15,135 nt of DNA from Leucobacter sp. (GCA_017990305.1 JAGNOB010000008.1:1-15135); one strand, 5' to 3'. Counted from the stretch's first letter, positions 1-7,932 are shown. Translations and numbers: made by a program. Notes: generated by a model not told the origin, from the sequence alone.

Positions 1-1071
1 GTCACCGTAACTAAACCGGACGCCGCACAGTTCAATGGCCGGGGCCCCGCTGAACGCAGCACCCGCTCCCCCAACGGCACCACCGGGAGCACCGGGAGCA
101 CCGGGAGCACCGGGAGCACCGGGAGCACCGGGAGCTTCGAGCACCGCCCGCACGTCCCGGAGCACCCCGAGCGCCGATTCGACTCCTGGCGACAGTTCGG
201 CAAGCACAGTGAACGGTTCGAGATAGCGCACGACCACCACGATGAGGGCAACCGCGGCGGGAGCTGCGAGGCCGCCCGTGGCAGTGAGGTACACGATCGT
301 GCCCGCGAGCAGCACCAGGGCGATCTGGCTCGCGATGCCGAAGATGATCTGGCCGGGCACCTGCAAGAACACGAGTCGCAGCCCCGCACCGTGCTGGGCG
401 GCGAGCGCCGCACCGACGTGGCTACCCTCGGGCTCGACGCGCCGCGCCGCGCGGAGCGCCTGCTGGGTGCGGGCGAACTCGACGATGCGTTCGGTGAGGT
501 CGCTGTTCGCCTGGGCTGCAGCCCGGTCGGCGCTGCGACTCACCCGCGCCGACAGCCAGAATGCACCGACAAGCACGGGGATGCCAGCGAGCGCGGCGAG
601 CCCGAGTGGCCAGGCGATGGGCAGGAGCGCGACAGCGATAGCGATGGGCAGGAGCACGGCCCCGACGAGCGGGGCGACGAGGTAGATGACGAGCCCGACG
701 AGGTCGGGGCCGGTCGCGGCGACGGCCTGCCTGGCGGTTGCGGTGTTGCCGCTCGTGAACCAGGTGAGGCGGATGTCGGCGATCCGATCCGCGACGGTGT
801 GCTGACCCGATTCCAGCAGGCCGAACCCGAGATCGAATCCGCGCCGCACGGTGATCGTGTCGACGAGCCACCCGGCGGCGGTCGCGAGGGCGAGCCACCC
901 CACCCACGGCCACGCCGCGGCGGGGTCGTCACCGAAGAGCGTGGCGACGAGTGGCACGAGCAGCACGGCGCCGGCGGCGCGCAAGACCACCCCCAGTGCG
1001 GTGAGCGCAATGTGGCCGGCGAGGCGGCGCGATCCCCCGGCGGGGAGCAGGGTGAGTAGCGTGCGGATCAT
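1..1071 (-). CDS. irtB: IrtB-like siderophore ABC transporter half-subunit (3' end outside window)
   Basis: Half of a type IV ABC (exporter-fold) transporter, expected to pair with the IrtA-like neighbour and import ferric siderophore across the membrane. The frame is open for all 357 codons from ATG 1071 to the window edge. Hydrophobic segments typical of an ABC transmembrane domain fill about residues 15-300, for example around 18-44, 165-200, 255-285 and 288-303. An Ala-Pro-Gly linker follows at 313-330, then the start of the nucleotide-binding domain, ending in VRFSYGD just before where Walker A would be. Walker A, the signature motif and Walker B therefore lie outside the window. The start codon overlaps the irtA stop in an ATGA, which indicates translational coupling. 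Orthology with mycobacterial IrtB is inferred from pairing with the SIP-fused partner; the partial sequence alone would only say ABC exporter-type half-transporter. Confidence 0.85.
   Translation of the reverse strand, partial: MIRTLLTLLPAGGSRRLAGHIALTALGVVLRAAGAVLLVPLVATLFGDDPAAAWPWVGWLALATAAGWLVDTITVRRGFDLGFGLLESGQHTVADRIADIRLTWFTSGNTATARQAVAATGPDLVGLVIYLVAPLVGAVLLPIAIAVALLPIAWPLGLAALAGIPVLVGAFWLSARVSRSADRAAAQANSDLTERIVEFARTQQALRAARRVEPEGSHVGAALAAQHGAGLRLVFLQVPGQIIFGIASQIALVLLAGTIVYLTATGGLAAPAAVALIVVVVRYLEPFTVLAELSPGVESALGVLRDVRAVLEAPGAPGAPGAPGAPGAPGGAVGGAGAAFSGAPAIELCGVRFSYGD
82..135 (-). repeat. Six perfect 9-bp tandem repeats in the IrtB linker
   Basis: The unit accgggagc (plus strand) occurs six times head to tail without mismatch. 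In the minus-strand gene each unit encodes Ala-Pro-Gly, giving residues 313-330 of the IrtB-like protein, between its membrane domain and its ATPase domain. Because the unit is 9 bp, gain or loss of copies by slippage would keep the frame and only change linker length. Confidence 0.95.
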
Positions 1072-3800
1072 CGCGCATCCTCCGTCTCGGGCCGGCGTCC
1101 GGCGGGCGCTAGGCCCGCCTGCCAGAGCTGGGAGTATCGGCCGGACTGCGCGAGCAGCTCGTTGTGGGTGCCGGATTCGCTGATGCGGCCGTGGTCGAGC
1201 ACGACCAAGCGATCTGCCCCGGCGATCGTGTGCAGGCGGTGCGCGATGACGAGCACTGTGCGGCCGACCGTGAGCTCGTTGAGCGCGCGCTGCACGAGGT
1301 ATTCCGATTCGGGGTCGGCGTAGGCGGTCGCCTCGTCGAGCACGAGGACCGGTGTGTCCGCGAGGATCGCCCGGGCGATCGTCAGCCGCTGGCGCTCCCC
1401 ACCGGAGAGCGCGGCGTCTGCGCCAAGCACGGTGTCGTATCCTTCCGGCATGCGCTCGATGCGGTCGTGGATCTGCGCCGCGCGGGCAGCAGCCTCAATC
1501 GCTTCGTCGCCTGAGTCCGGCCGTGCAAGCGCGATGTTCTCGCGAACGGTGCCGTGGACGAGCTGCGCGTCTTGGAAGACGAAACCGACGCTTGCGTAGA
1601 GCTCGCTCTGGGTGAGGTCGCGCAGGTCGCGCCCGTCGATGCGGATCGCGCCAGCCGTCACATCGTTGAACCGCGCGAGCAGACTCGCGAGGGTCGATTT
1701 GCCCGACCCAGAGGGGCCGACGAGCGCCGTGACTGTGCCCGGGGTGAGCTGCAGCGAGATATCTTCGAGCACAGGGATTCCTGGCCGGTAGGCAAAGCTC
1801 ACACCGTCGAACTCGACGCGCCCTGCGGGCGTGGAACGAGCGGGGTCGGCGGGGTCGGCGGGGTCGGCAGGGTCAGCAGAGTCGGCATCATTGGGCGCAG
1901 CATTGCTCCCGGGGTGCCGTGTTTCGAGCTCGGGTTCGTCGAGGGCGACCTGGATCCGCCGCGCCGCGAGCAGCCCGGCTTGGAGGCCGGAGAGGCCGTA
2001 ACCGATCCCGAGGAGCCGCGCGCCGAACGTCGTGCCGAGCAGCAGGAACGGGAGCAGCGCGAGCGGCTGCATGCTGCCCGTGGTGATGAAGAGTGTGCCC
2101 GCACCGCAGATCAACATTAGGAAGGTCGTTGGCCTGGTCGCAAGATCGATGAATGCTTTCTGTCCAGATAGCGGCCGCTGCCAGCTGTCAAGGAAGGCGA
2201 TGTATTCTCCGAGGCGACCGCGGAACGAGGAGGCCGCCGCTCCCCCGAACACCCGAACGACGGGCTGGCCTGCGAGATAGGCTCCGGCCTCGACGTTCAT
2301 GCGCTCGGCCCAGCGCGCTGCCTCGGCGGTGCGCGATTCCGACTGCACCATCATGATCGCCATCCCGACAATGTAGGCGAGCACCGGCACGAACAGGATG
2401 AGCGCGATCCGCCAATCGGCGACGAACAGGTACGCGAGCACCGCGACCGGCGCGACGACGGCGTTCACCGCGTCTGGCACGGCGTGGGTGACGAGGTAGT
2501 GCAGCGCGAGGGTGTCGTCTTGCACGAGCTGCTTGATCTGCCCCGAGCCTCGCGCGTCGAACCAACCGAGCGGGAGCCTCGAGAGCTTTTGCAGCAGCCG
2601 CTGCCTGAGGTCGCGAGCAAACCGCGCGTCGACCAGGTGCAGCCACACGAGCATCGCGGTCGCGAGCAGCACTCCGGCCCCCATGAGGCCGACGGCCCAG
2701 GCCGCGACGACCCAATACTGCGCGCCCGCGGCGCCGGTGAGCAGCAGCCGTGAGAGTTCGACGAGCAGCACGAAGGGTGCGAGTTGCACGAGCGTCACGA
2801 CCGCCTGGGCGATGCCCGACAGGATCATGGTCGCCTTCAGCGGAGCGAGCAGCCGAGAGCCGGCCTGCGACCGCCACACCCCGCGCGCGGCCGTCTCTGC
2901 TGGTGCGGCAGGCGTTGCTGGTGCGGCAGAGACTGTCGGCACTTCCTGTGCCGCTTGCGCTGCGTGCACCGTGTCCGCCCCGTGCCCTGCCGGGGGCTCC
3001 GCCGCGTCCACAGGTGCCGCTGCCGCCGCCGCAACGATCTCTGGTTCTGCCTTCGAGCGGTTCTTGCCAAACGCGCGACCGTAGTACCAGTACGCCTGCG
3101 CGTGTACCTCGGTTTTCGGGAAGCCGAACTCGTCGCGGAGGCGCGCGCGAAGGTGTTTCAGCGATCCAGACTCTGGCGCCGCCCAGGTGTACCAGTCGGA
3201 CCAGTCGCGCGCCTCGATCGCGGCCGCGAGCGACGTCTCGCCAGCTCGCGGCACCCAGTGCACGCTCGCGCGGGGGTGCCCGGCGAGCGGGATCAACAAG
3301 TCGTGATCCCGCCGCTGCTCGAGATACACCTCGATCGGAATTTCCGCGGGAATCGACTCCACGATCGCGTTGATCGCGGGAATCGACGCGGCGTCGCCGA
3401 CGAGGAGATAGCCCGCGGGTGGCTCGCTCGCCACCTCGAAGCGGGTCGACGCGAGCGAGTTCGCCTGCACGATCGTGCCGGGCTCAGCCGCGGCCGCCCA
3501 GGCTGCGGCAGGCCCGGTCGGTTCGTGGATCACGACGTCGACGGCGAAGCTACCCGACTGTTCGTCGACCTGCGTGAGCGTGTAGGCCCGCTGGTGCTCA
3601 GCTCCGTTGCCGCTCGGGTCGGGCACCCAGAAGCGTAGATAGGCCGTCGGCCCGATCGACATCTCCGCAATGAGTGACGGGGCCGACATCCAGATCCGCT
3701 TGAAGTGGGGGGCAATCTGCTCGGTCGCAGTCACAGTGACGTCGTGGTCGCGGGCGCCGTAGGCCCGGGTCATCGCGCCGGTGAAGCCTCGCTTGGCCAT
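1068..3800 (-). CDS. irtA: IrtA-like siderophore-interacting protein/ABC transporter fusion
   Basis: A 910-residue protein predicted to import ferric siderophore and reduce it on the cytoplasmic side. An N-terminal siderophore-interacting (FAD-binding reductase) domain covers about residues 10-245. It has the flavin-binding RAYT motif at 71-74 and the nucleotide-side segment YLLVGDAAS at 131-139. An Ala/Pro-rich linker (about 255-305) contains an 18-bp-spaced DNA repeat at 2898-2929. The ABC membrane domain spans about 315-620. The ATPase domain (about 660-890) has Walker [10 protein letters not shown] at 695-703, Q-loop Q743, signature LSGGERQR at 798-805, Walker B LVLDEAT at 819-825 and H-loop H854. 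This SIP-ABC fusion is the hallmark of IrtA. I place the start at ATG 3800, overlapping the tetR stop as TAATG behind a GGGAGGG ribosome site; an in-frame ATG at 3902 would run deep into tetR. In mycobacteria the substrate is carboxymycobactin; here it is unknown. Confidence 0.93.
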   Translation of the reverse strand: MAKRGFTGAMTRAYGARDHDVTVTATEQIAPHFKRIWMSAPSLIAEMSIGPTAYLRFWVPDPSGNGAEHQRAYTLTQVDEQSGSFAVDVVIHEPTGPAAAWAAAAEPGTIVQANSLASTRFEVASEPPAGYLLVGDAASIPAINAIVESIPAEIPIEVYLEQRRDHDLLIPLAGHPRASVHWVPRAGETSLAAAIEARDWSDWYTWAAPESGSLKHLRARLRDEFGFPKTEVHAQAYWYYGRAFGKNRSKAEPEIVAAAAAAPVDAAEPPAGHGADTVHAAQAAQEVPTVSAAPATPAAPAETAARGVWRSQAGSRLLAPLKATMILSGIAQAVVTLVQLAPFVLLVELSRLLLTGAAGAQYWVVAAWAVGLMGAGVLLATAMLVWLHLVDARFARDLRQRLLQKLSRLPLGWFDARGSGQIKQLVQDDTLALHYLVTHAVPDAVNAVVAPVAVLAYLFVADWRIALILFVPVLAYIVGMAIMMVQSESRTAEAARWAERMNVEAGAYLAGQPVVRVFGGAAASSFRGRLGEYIAFLDSWQRPLSGQKAFIDLATRPTTFLMLICGAGTLFITTGSMQPLALLPFLLLGTTFGARLLGIGYGLSGLQAGLLAARRIQVALDEPELETRHPGSNAAPNDADSADPADPADPADPARSTPAGRVEFDGVSFAYRPGIPVLEDISLQLTPGTVTALVGPSGSGKSTLASLLARFNDVTAGAIRIDGRDLRDLTQSELYASVGFVFQDAQLVHGTVRENIALARPDSGDEAIEAAARAAQIHDRIERMPEGYDTVLGADAALSGGERQRLTIARAILADTPVLVLDEATAYADPESEYLVQRALNELTVGRTVLVIAHRLHTIAGADRLVVLDHGRISESGTHNELLAQSGRYSQLWQAGLAPAGRRPETEDAR
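1842..1886 (-). repeat. 9-bp tandem repeats in the IrtA linker
   Basis: Three perfect copies of ggggtcggc (plus strand) followed by two copies with one or two changes. They encode an Asp/Pro/Ala run (ADPADPADP) at about residues 640-655, between the membrane domain and the ATPase domain of the IrtA-like protein. This is the same position as the APG repeat of the partner subunit, although the unit sequence differs. Confidence 0.9.
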
Positions 3801-4486
3801 TACCGTCCCTCCCCTGCGGCGATGAGCGCCGCGCGGACTTCCTCGAGTGGGCGACCGGGCGGAGCCGCGGCCACAAATCCATGGATCGCGGCGCCGAGCC
3901 ACATGCGCACGTACTCTCCGGTGTCGACCTCGGGAAGCGCGAGGTGCGCGGCGGCGAGCCGGGGATCCGCGAGGATCTCGTCGAGCGCGCTCGTGCGCTG
4001 CTCGTCAAGCTCTGCGGCCCGCTCCAGCTGAGCCTCCTCCGCTGCGGCGAATCCGATCGCGAGCGAGGCGACCGCCGAGCACAGCACGATCGCGGCATCG
4101 GGAGCATAGCCGCGGTGTCCGAGCGCGCGCGTCGCTGAGGCGAGGAGTTCCCGTCCGCCCTCACCCCGCGGAAACAGGGTTTGCACGTAGGCGGCGAGGC
4201 CCGGGTGTTTGAGGATGAAGGCGCGCAGCTGGGTGGCGAGCGAGAGTAGGTGTGGCACCGTCGCAAGCTCTGGATCGTCTTCGATCGTGAGCTCTTGGAG
4301 GATGTCTTCCCCGACGAGCCGTTCAAGCCCCCAACGACCGTCGACGTGGCGGTAGAGCGCGGCCGAAGACACACCGAGCCTTGCCGCGACCGCGCTCATG
4401 CTCAGCTCCCGCAGCCCGACCTCGCGGCCAGCCGCGATGATGTCTTCGAGTTCGATCTGAGCGGGCCGCCCCCCAACTCGCGCCAT
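3800..4486 (-). CDS. TetR-family transcriptional regulator, first gene of the irtAB operon
   Basis: A 228-residue DNA-binding regulator. The N-terminal helix-turn-helix covers about residues 12-58, with the TetR-typical core [18 protein letters not shown] (31-48). An all-helical ligand/dimer domain follows (about 75-225). I chose ATG 4486 because GGAG lies five bases upstream and [10 protein letters not shown] is a normal TetR beginning; an in-frame ATG at 4531 would overlap the iron box. The gene is the first of the operon and its TAA stop overlaps the irtA ATG (TAATG), so regulator and transporter are made from one message. It probably regulates its own operon, with a ligand that could be the imported siderophore; nothing in the sequence identifies that ligand. 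The operon promoter also carries an iron box, so two layers of control are likely. Confidence 0.9.
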   Translation of the reverse strand: MARVGGRPAQIELEDIIAAGREVGLRELSMSAVAARLGVSSAALYRHVDGRWGLERLVGEDILQELTIEDDPELATVPHLLSLATQLRAFILKHPGLAAYVQTLFPRGEGGRELLASATRALGHRGYAPDAAIVLCSAVASLAIGFAAAEEAQLERAAELDEQRTSALDEILADPRLAAAHLALPEVDTGEYVRMWLGAAIHGFVAAAPPGRPLEEVRAALIAAGEGR

Positions 4487-4529
4487 GCTCGCTCCGTTCG
4501 ACTCACCTTGCAGGGTTACACCCCATAAC

Positions 4530-4548
4530 AAAGGTAAGCCTAACTATC
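4530..4548 (-). promoter_or_regulatory. DtxR/IdeR-type iron box
   Basis: On the plus strand the core AGGTAAGCCTAAC (4532-4544) differs at one base from AGGTTAGCCTAAC, the core of the 19-bp DtxR/IdeR operator, and 12 of the 19 full-site positions agree. It lies 44-62 bp upstream of the tetR start and covers the -10 hexamer of the predicted promoter. In iron-replete cells a DtxR/IdeR repressor would be expected to block transcription. The site and its placement are seen; repression is inferred from the family. Confidence 0.8.
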
Positions 4549-4565
4549 ATCTGCTGAAGCGTCAA
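4537..4565 (-). promoter_or_regulatory. Predicted promoter of the tetR-irtA-irtB operon
   Basis: On the minus strand TTGACG (4565-4560) is followed after exactly 17 bases by TAGGCT (4542-4537), which keeps the first, second and last bases of the -10 consensus. Transcription would start near 4530, giving a leader of about 45 bases to the tetR ATG. The -10 hexamer is embedded in the iron box. Confidence 0.65.
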
Positions 4566-4689
4566 CGCCAGTTTTGTAAGCGTCAAGCCCCAAGGCATGC
4601 GTCATCGCCAGCGCTGCGGCCGGGCGTTGTCGTTCGTGAACGCGGGCCACGTTCATCACTTCGGCGTCTGGCAGGGCTCAGATGACGGC

Positions 4690-4792
4690 GACCTGAAGCC
4701 GTGATTCCCCGCCGTTCAGGTCCTTTCCCACCAAACCCCCTCTTCCCGACCGTCGGAATCGACCTGATTGGCGGGAATCGACCTGATTGGCG
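4690..4792. repeat. Intergenic repeat cluster (GACCTGA/TCAGGTC)
   Basis: Two perfect 19-bp direct copies, starting ggaatcgacctgattggcg, abut at 4755-4773 and 4774-4792. Upstream, 4703-4722 is close to the reverse complement of 4761-4779, so the two could form a long imperfect stem. Within the left part GACCTGAA (4690-4697) and TTCAGGTC (4715-4722) form a perfect 8-bp inverted repeat. The heptamer GACCTGA or its complement therefore occurs four times in about 100 bp. No gene is visible between the catE-like stop and the tetR promoter. The layout resembles a REP/BIME-like intergenic element; genome copy number cannot be judged from one window. Confidence 0.7.
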
Positions 4793-4814
4793 AGCCAGAG
4801 CCACCGGCTCGCCA
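4788..4814 (-). terminator. Possible terminator hairpin after the catE-like gene
   Basis: A perfect 9-bp stem (TGGCGAGCC with GGCTCGCCA) with a 9-base loop lies about 40 bases after the stop codon at 4854. It has no clear run of T after it on the minus strand, so it may be a weak terminator or an mRNA-stabilising stem rather than a standard intrinsic terminator. Confidence 0.45.
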
Positions 4815-4853
4815 CCGCTTACTTCTCCACCCCAGGGCGAGCACAAACCAGGC

Positions 4854-5885
4854 CTACTCGTTCGCGTGCGTCACCAGCCGGATGCTGTTCCCCCACGGAT
4901 CGTCGACAACGATGCCGTTCTCGACAGCCTCGGTCTTGAAACCGGCGGCTTCGACGCGGGCTGCAACCTTATCGACGTCTGCCGCAGTCGGCAGGGCGAC
5001 CGTCAACGCGCCAAGACCGACCTCGGTGCTGCGGGGACCGGCACCAGCGCTCTGCCAGATGTTCGTTGCGATGTGGTGATGGTAGCCGCCAGCCGAGTAG
5101 AACAGCGCCCCCTCGGCCTCCGACACCACATCAAACCCCAGGGTGTCTGCGTAGAAGGCGCGCGCACGTTCGAGATCCCCGACCTTCAGGTGAATGTGGC
5201 CGATCACCGCAGTGTTCGCTGCGTCTTCGTCGAGGTGTTCCTCGATGAACGCGTTCGGGTCGAGCGGCTCGCTGCCCATCTCGACCTCGCCGTCGTTCCA
5301 CTTCCACTCCTCCCGCGGGCGGTCGACATAGAGCTCAACGCCGTTGCCCTCCGGGTCGCCGAAGTAGAAGGCCTGGCTCACGAGGTGGTCGGCCGATCCC
5401 TGGTAGCTCCCTGGAGCGAGCTGCGCGGTCTGCAGCACAGCCTTCGCGAGCGATGCCTCATCGGCGAACAGAATCGCCGTGTGGTAGAGCCCAGCGTCGC
5501 TCACCTGCGGCAGCGGCTCGGTGGATCGCTCGAGCCGCATGATGGGCACCTCGCTCATGCCGAGCGTCACCGCGTCGGCCTGCTCATCCAAGACGTCAAG
5601 ACCGACAGCATTCTGGTAGTAGGCCTGTACGTCTTCGAGGTTGCGCACCTTGAGCTCGGTGACCCCAAGCTCCGTTGCAGCTGGCAGCCCGTTCGCACGT
5701 TCCATTGGGACTCCGGCGGCGTCGACCGAGCCAGTAACACTCGCCGATGCGTTCGCCGATGTAGAGTCGCGGCCGTTCAGCACCGCCCAGATCATGCCGC
5801 CGACAATTGCGGCGAGCACCACCGCGGCGATCGCGATGAGGAGTGGTTTGGGTGCGCGGCGGGCAGTGCTGCTCGTGCGTGTCAT
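4854..5885 (-). CDS. Membrane-anchored CatE-like VOC-family (catechol 2,3-dioxygenase type) protein
   Basis: A 343-residue protein with two vicinal-oxygen-chelate domains in the CatE arrangement (known in Bacillus as a catechol-2,3-dioxygenase). Domain 1 (about 72-192) contains GLYHTAIL (H135) and GNGVELYVDRP (E184). Domain 2 (about 226-340) contains IGHIHLKVGDL (H230, H232) and GGYHHHIATNIW (H269-H271). These segments match the CatE pattern as I recall it; the acidic ligand is lacking at the end of domain 2, where NSIRL stands. The odd part is the N-terminus: a basic stretch, then a hydrophobic helix at about 14-36 and a Ser/Ala/Thr-rich linker to about 65. Bacillus CatE has no such anchor, so this enzyme probably faces outward. 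ATG 5885 has AAGGA nine bases upstream. It is last in a possible marR-DUF3105-DUF305-catE operon, 108 bp after the DUF305 gene. That gap holds a 12-bp direct repeat (5928-5939, 5956-5967). The substrate is inferred. Confidence 0.85.
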   Translation of the reverse strand: MTRTSSTARRAPKPLLIAIAAVVLAAIVGGMIWAVLNGRDSTSANASASVTGSVDAAGVPMERANGLPAATELGVTELKVRNLEDVQAYYQNAVGLDVLDEQADAVTLGMSEVPIMRLERSTEPLPQVSDAGLYHTAILFADEASLAKAVLQTAQLAPGSYQGSADHLVSQAFYFGDPEGNGVELYVDRPREEWKWNDGEVEMGSEPLDPNAFIEEHLDEDAANTAVIGHIHLKVGDLERARAFYADTLGFDVVSEAEGALFYSAGGYHHHIATNIWQSAGAGPRSTEVGLGALTVALPTAADVDKVAARVEAAGFKTEAVENGIVVDDPWGNSIRLVTHANE

Positions 5886-5993
5886 AGGTGTGGATCCTTC
5901 GGCTACTTCGAATCTGGACTGGGATCTTGCTGCTGGGAGCGTGTTGAGGGGAGTCTGCTGCTGGGAGTTGCGGGGCTGGGGTCGGCGTTCACG

Positions 5994-6650
5994 TCACGTG
6001 CGCGCGGCAAGCAGGTCTTTCATCAGCTGGATCTCGCTTTGCTGGGCTTTCGCGATGCTCCCCGCGAGGTCGGTGACGACCGGGTAGTCGCTCCGTTTCA
6101 GCAGGGCGTCTGCCATGTCGATGCCGCCCTCGTGGTGGGCAATCATGAGCTCGAGAAACATGCGCTCGGCGGCGGTACCGCTGAGCGTTCGGAGCTCATC
6201 GAGCTGCGCGCGCGTCGCCATCCCCGGCATCACCGCGGGCACCTCGCCTACCGTCGCTGGAAGGTTGTGCGCGGCATGGCTATCGTCCGCGGGAATCGGG
6301 CGATGCATCCAGGTCATCGGTGGCTCTGGCGACGCCTGCGGGAGGCCCCACGTCGCGAGCCAGCCAAACATCTGCCCCGCCTGCTGCGACTGCGAAGTCG
6401 CGATGTCGTACGCCAAGAGGCGAATATCCGGAGCATCGGTGAGGTCGCGGATGATCATCGACATCTCAACGGCCTGGTCGTGGTGCACCTGCATGTCACG
6501 CGCGAATCCCGCCTCGGCGCTGCGGGTGGTTGGCAGCGGATCCGCTGAGGCGCTCGTACGCCCGATGATCAGCGAGCCGGCGACGAGCACGACGGCGAGC
6601 ACCGTCACGACAAATGCCGTGAGCCCCGTGCTGCGCTGACTATGCAACAA
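5994..6650 (-). CDS. DUF305 (CopM-like) exported/membrane-anchored protein
   Basis: A DUF305 protein of 218 residues if translation starts at TTG 6650. DUF305 is a four-helix, ferritin-like fold; some members, such as CopM, bind copper outside the cytoplasm. The two family motifs are FARDMQVHHDQAVEMS (49-64) and MFLELMIAHHEGGIDMA (164-180). Between them lies a Met/His-rich stretch (MTWMHRPIP, DDSHAAHN, VMPGM). Residues 12-30 form one membrane helix or an uncleaved signal, so the domain faces outward. The start is uncertain. The only upstream ATG, 6746, would overlap the DUF3105 gene by 107 bp and add an Arg/Ser-rich extension of unlikely composition. TTG 6650 overlaps by 11 bp and has AGGG eight bases upstream; TTG 6647 is an alternative. 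The tight overlap with DUF3105 indicates co-translation. Confidence 0.88.
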   Translation of the reverse strand: MLHSQRSTGLTAFVVTVLAVVLVAGSLIIGRTSASADPLPTTRSAEAGFARDMQVHHDQAVEMSMIIRDLTDAPDIRLLAYDIATSQSQQAGQMFGWLATWGLPQASPEPPMTWMHRPIPADDSHAAHNLPATVGEVPAVMPGMATRAQLDELRTLSGTAAERMFLELMIAHHEGGIDMADALLKRSDYPVVTDLAGSIAKAQQSEIQLMKDLLAART

Positions 6651-7314
6651 GGCCCGGGCCCTGGAGCGCCCCGGAGCACGAGGCGCCCGGCTCCGGCGCG
6701 TCCGCCGACTTCCAGTATCGGTCGATGAACTGCGAGAGGCGGTCATCGGACACGGAGTTCATCTGAATCTGCGCGCCCCAGGCAGACGCCATGAACGGCG
6801 CGGGCTGCCCCGGGTACGGGGAGAGGATCGTGTACTGGTCGGGGATGGCGGCCCGCAGCGCCTCGACGTCTGCCTCGGTTGCCACCTCCGGGTCGTAGGT
6901 CACCCAGACCGCGCCGTGCTCGAGCGCGTGCACCGCGTTCTCGTTCTGCTGCGGCTGGTTGTAGACGCCGCAGTTCAGCCAGATCTGCGAGTGATCGCCG
7001 CCAGCCGGAACCGCCATGCCGTAGCTCTTCTGGTAGTCGACTGGCGACGGATCGATGTGGGTGGCGGGGAGATTCGGGAACTCCTTGAGCCCCGCAATCT
7101 CGATGTCTTGCGGGCGCTGCTGCGGCTCGGCTGAGGTCACCACGAAGGTGACGACCAGCGCGAGCACTGCCGCCCCGCCGACCGCGCCGCTTACTGTGGC
7201 GATGCGACGGTTGCGCTTCCGCGCGGCTTCCTGCTGTTGGTGAGCTCGGACCTTCTCGGCGCGTGCTTCAGCCCGCTGCTGCTTGGTGGTTTTTCGATCT
7301 GCTGACTCTGACAT
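6640..7314 (-). CDS. DUF3105 membrane-anchored protein
   Basis: A 224-residue DUF3105 protein of unknown biochemical function. A charged, Lys/Arg/Glu/Gln-rich probable coiled coil (about 5-36) precedes one membrane helix (about 38-60). The outward-facing domain (about 75-224) carries the family core WLNCGVYNQP (112-121) and AVHALEHGAVWVTY (127-140). C115 and C213 could form a disulphide, and H129 and H133 could bind metal; both ideas are inference. I chose ATG 7314 because GAGGG is just upstream and MSESADRK begins a normal coiled-coil N-terminus; ATG 7350 in the same frame is possible. It is followed, with overlap, by the DUF305 gene, and from general knowledge the two families often sit side by side in actinobacteria. 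The 73 bp to the marR stop leave room for a small promoter, but I see no convincing one. Confidence 0.88.
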   Translation of the reverse strand: MSESADRKTTKQQRAEARAEKVRAHQQQEAARKRNRRIATVSGAVGGAAVLALVVTFVVTSAEPQQRPQDIEIAGLKEFPNLPATHIDPSPVDYQKSYGMAVPAGGDHSQIWLNCGVYNQPQQNENAVHALEHGAVWVTYDPEVATEADVEALRAAIPDQYTILSPYPGQPAPFMASAWGAQIQMNSVSDDRLSQFIDRYWKSADAPEPGASCSGALQGPGLVA

Positions 7315-7387
7315 TCGACCCTCGCCCCATTTGGTTGTTGCGACAATCATTTATCAACGCCCTGAGAGAAACCTCCGCGCAGGGCTT

Positions 7388-7855
7388 TCAGCTGCGATGA
7401 TTGGCCAGTCGTTCGCCAATAATTTCGACAATCTCGCCGAGCGATTCAAGCTGCTCTGGCGTCAGCGCGTCGATCACGAGACTGCGCACCAGATCGATGT
7501 GGGCGGGAATCGCGCGAATGAATTCTCGTCGCCCGACTGTCGTGAGGCGCACGTTGGTCGCACGGCGATCCGTTTCGCTTGGAACCCGCTCGATGAGTTC
7601 CCGTTTCTCCATCCGCGTGGCGACGTGGGACAGCCGCGGCAGCGTTGCCGCGGTGGTCTGGGCGAGTTCAGACATTCGGAGCACCGATTCTGGCGCGACG
7701 TAGAGCGCCGAGAGCACTGTGAACTCGAAGTGGGTCATCCGCGAATCCCGCTCGAGTTGCGCATCAAGCAGGTGTGGCAACAATTGCGCCACCCCAATCA
7801 GCCCGAGCCAGGCGCGGGATTCCCTGGCGTCCATGCGAGGGGCGAAATCTGTCAT
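7388..7855 (-). CDS. MarR-family transcriptional regulator
   Basis: A 155-residue winged-helix regulator of normal MarR length. Terminal helices (about 10-36 and 115-153) would form the dimer interface. The DNA-binding part has the recognition helix region MSELAQTTAATLPRLSHVATRMEKRELIER (split about 61-75 and 76-90). The wing contains ETDRRATNVRLTTVGR (94-109), whose DRR is the MarR hallmark. It is the first gene of a same-strand series leading to DUF3105, DUF305 and the CatE-like protein. MarR-type regulators sensing quinones control catechol dioxygenases in Bacillus (MhqR, YodB/CatR), so regulation of this set by a phenolic or quinone ligand is a reasonable inference. No Cys equivalent to a redox-sensing residue is present, so direct ligand binding is more likely than thiol oxidation. 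A weak 6-bp hairpin (7359-7364 with 7380-7385) lies just after the stop. Confidence 0.9.
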   Translation of the reverse strand: MTDFAPRMDARESRAWLGLIGVAQLLPHLLDAQLERDSRMTHFEFTVLSALYVAPESVLRMSELAQTTAATLPRLSHVATRMEKRELIERVPSETDRRATNVRLTTVGRREFIRAIPAHIDLVRSLVIDALTPEQLESLGEIVEIIGERLANHRS

Positions 7856-7874
7856 GGGACCATTCCATCATTTC

Positions 7875-7896
7875 CGAGGCGCGGGCGCATGCCTCG
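7875..7896 (-). promoter_or_regulatory. Inverted repeat upstream of marR, possible operator
   Basis: CGAGGC and GCCTCG form a perfect 6-bp inverted repeat around a 10-base centre, 20-41 bp before the marR ATG. MarR proteins usually bind palindromes close to their own start, so this could be an autoregulatory operator. The match is short and GC-rich, so chance is a real alternative. Confidence 0.3.
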
Positions 7897-7932
7897 CGAC
7901 AGCCGCGATACCCCGACCTTGCGGCACACAGT

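Noticed and set aside
82..135. Short regular repeats as a possible CRISPR array
   Set aside because: Units are 9 bp with no spacers and code for an in-frame linker.
391..1059. Plus-strand open frames over the IrtB-like gene
   Set aside because: Composition is Gly/Glu/Arg-rich shadow coding; the minus strand gives a continuous ABC membrane domain.
3801..3902. Upstream ATG 3902 as the irtA start
   Set aside because: It would overlap tetR by about 100 bp and add an Arg/Gly-rich extension; ATG 3800 has a good ribosome site and a TAATG junction.
5928..5967. 12-bp direct repeat (tgctgctgggag twice) upstream of the CatE-like gene
   Set aside because: The spacing of 28 bp and low complexity give no clear regulatory reading; noted only within the gene entry.
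4701..6548. A 615-codon open frame on the plus strand
   Set aside because: It lies antisense to the CatE-like and DUF305 genes and across the repeat region, has no recognisable domain, and is of the kind high-GC coding DNA produces on the opposite strand.
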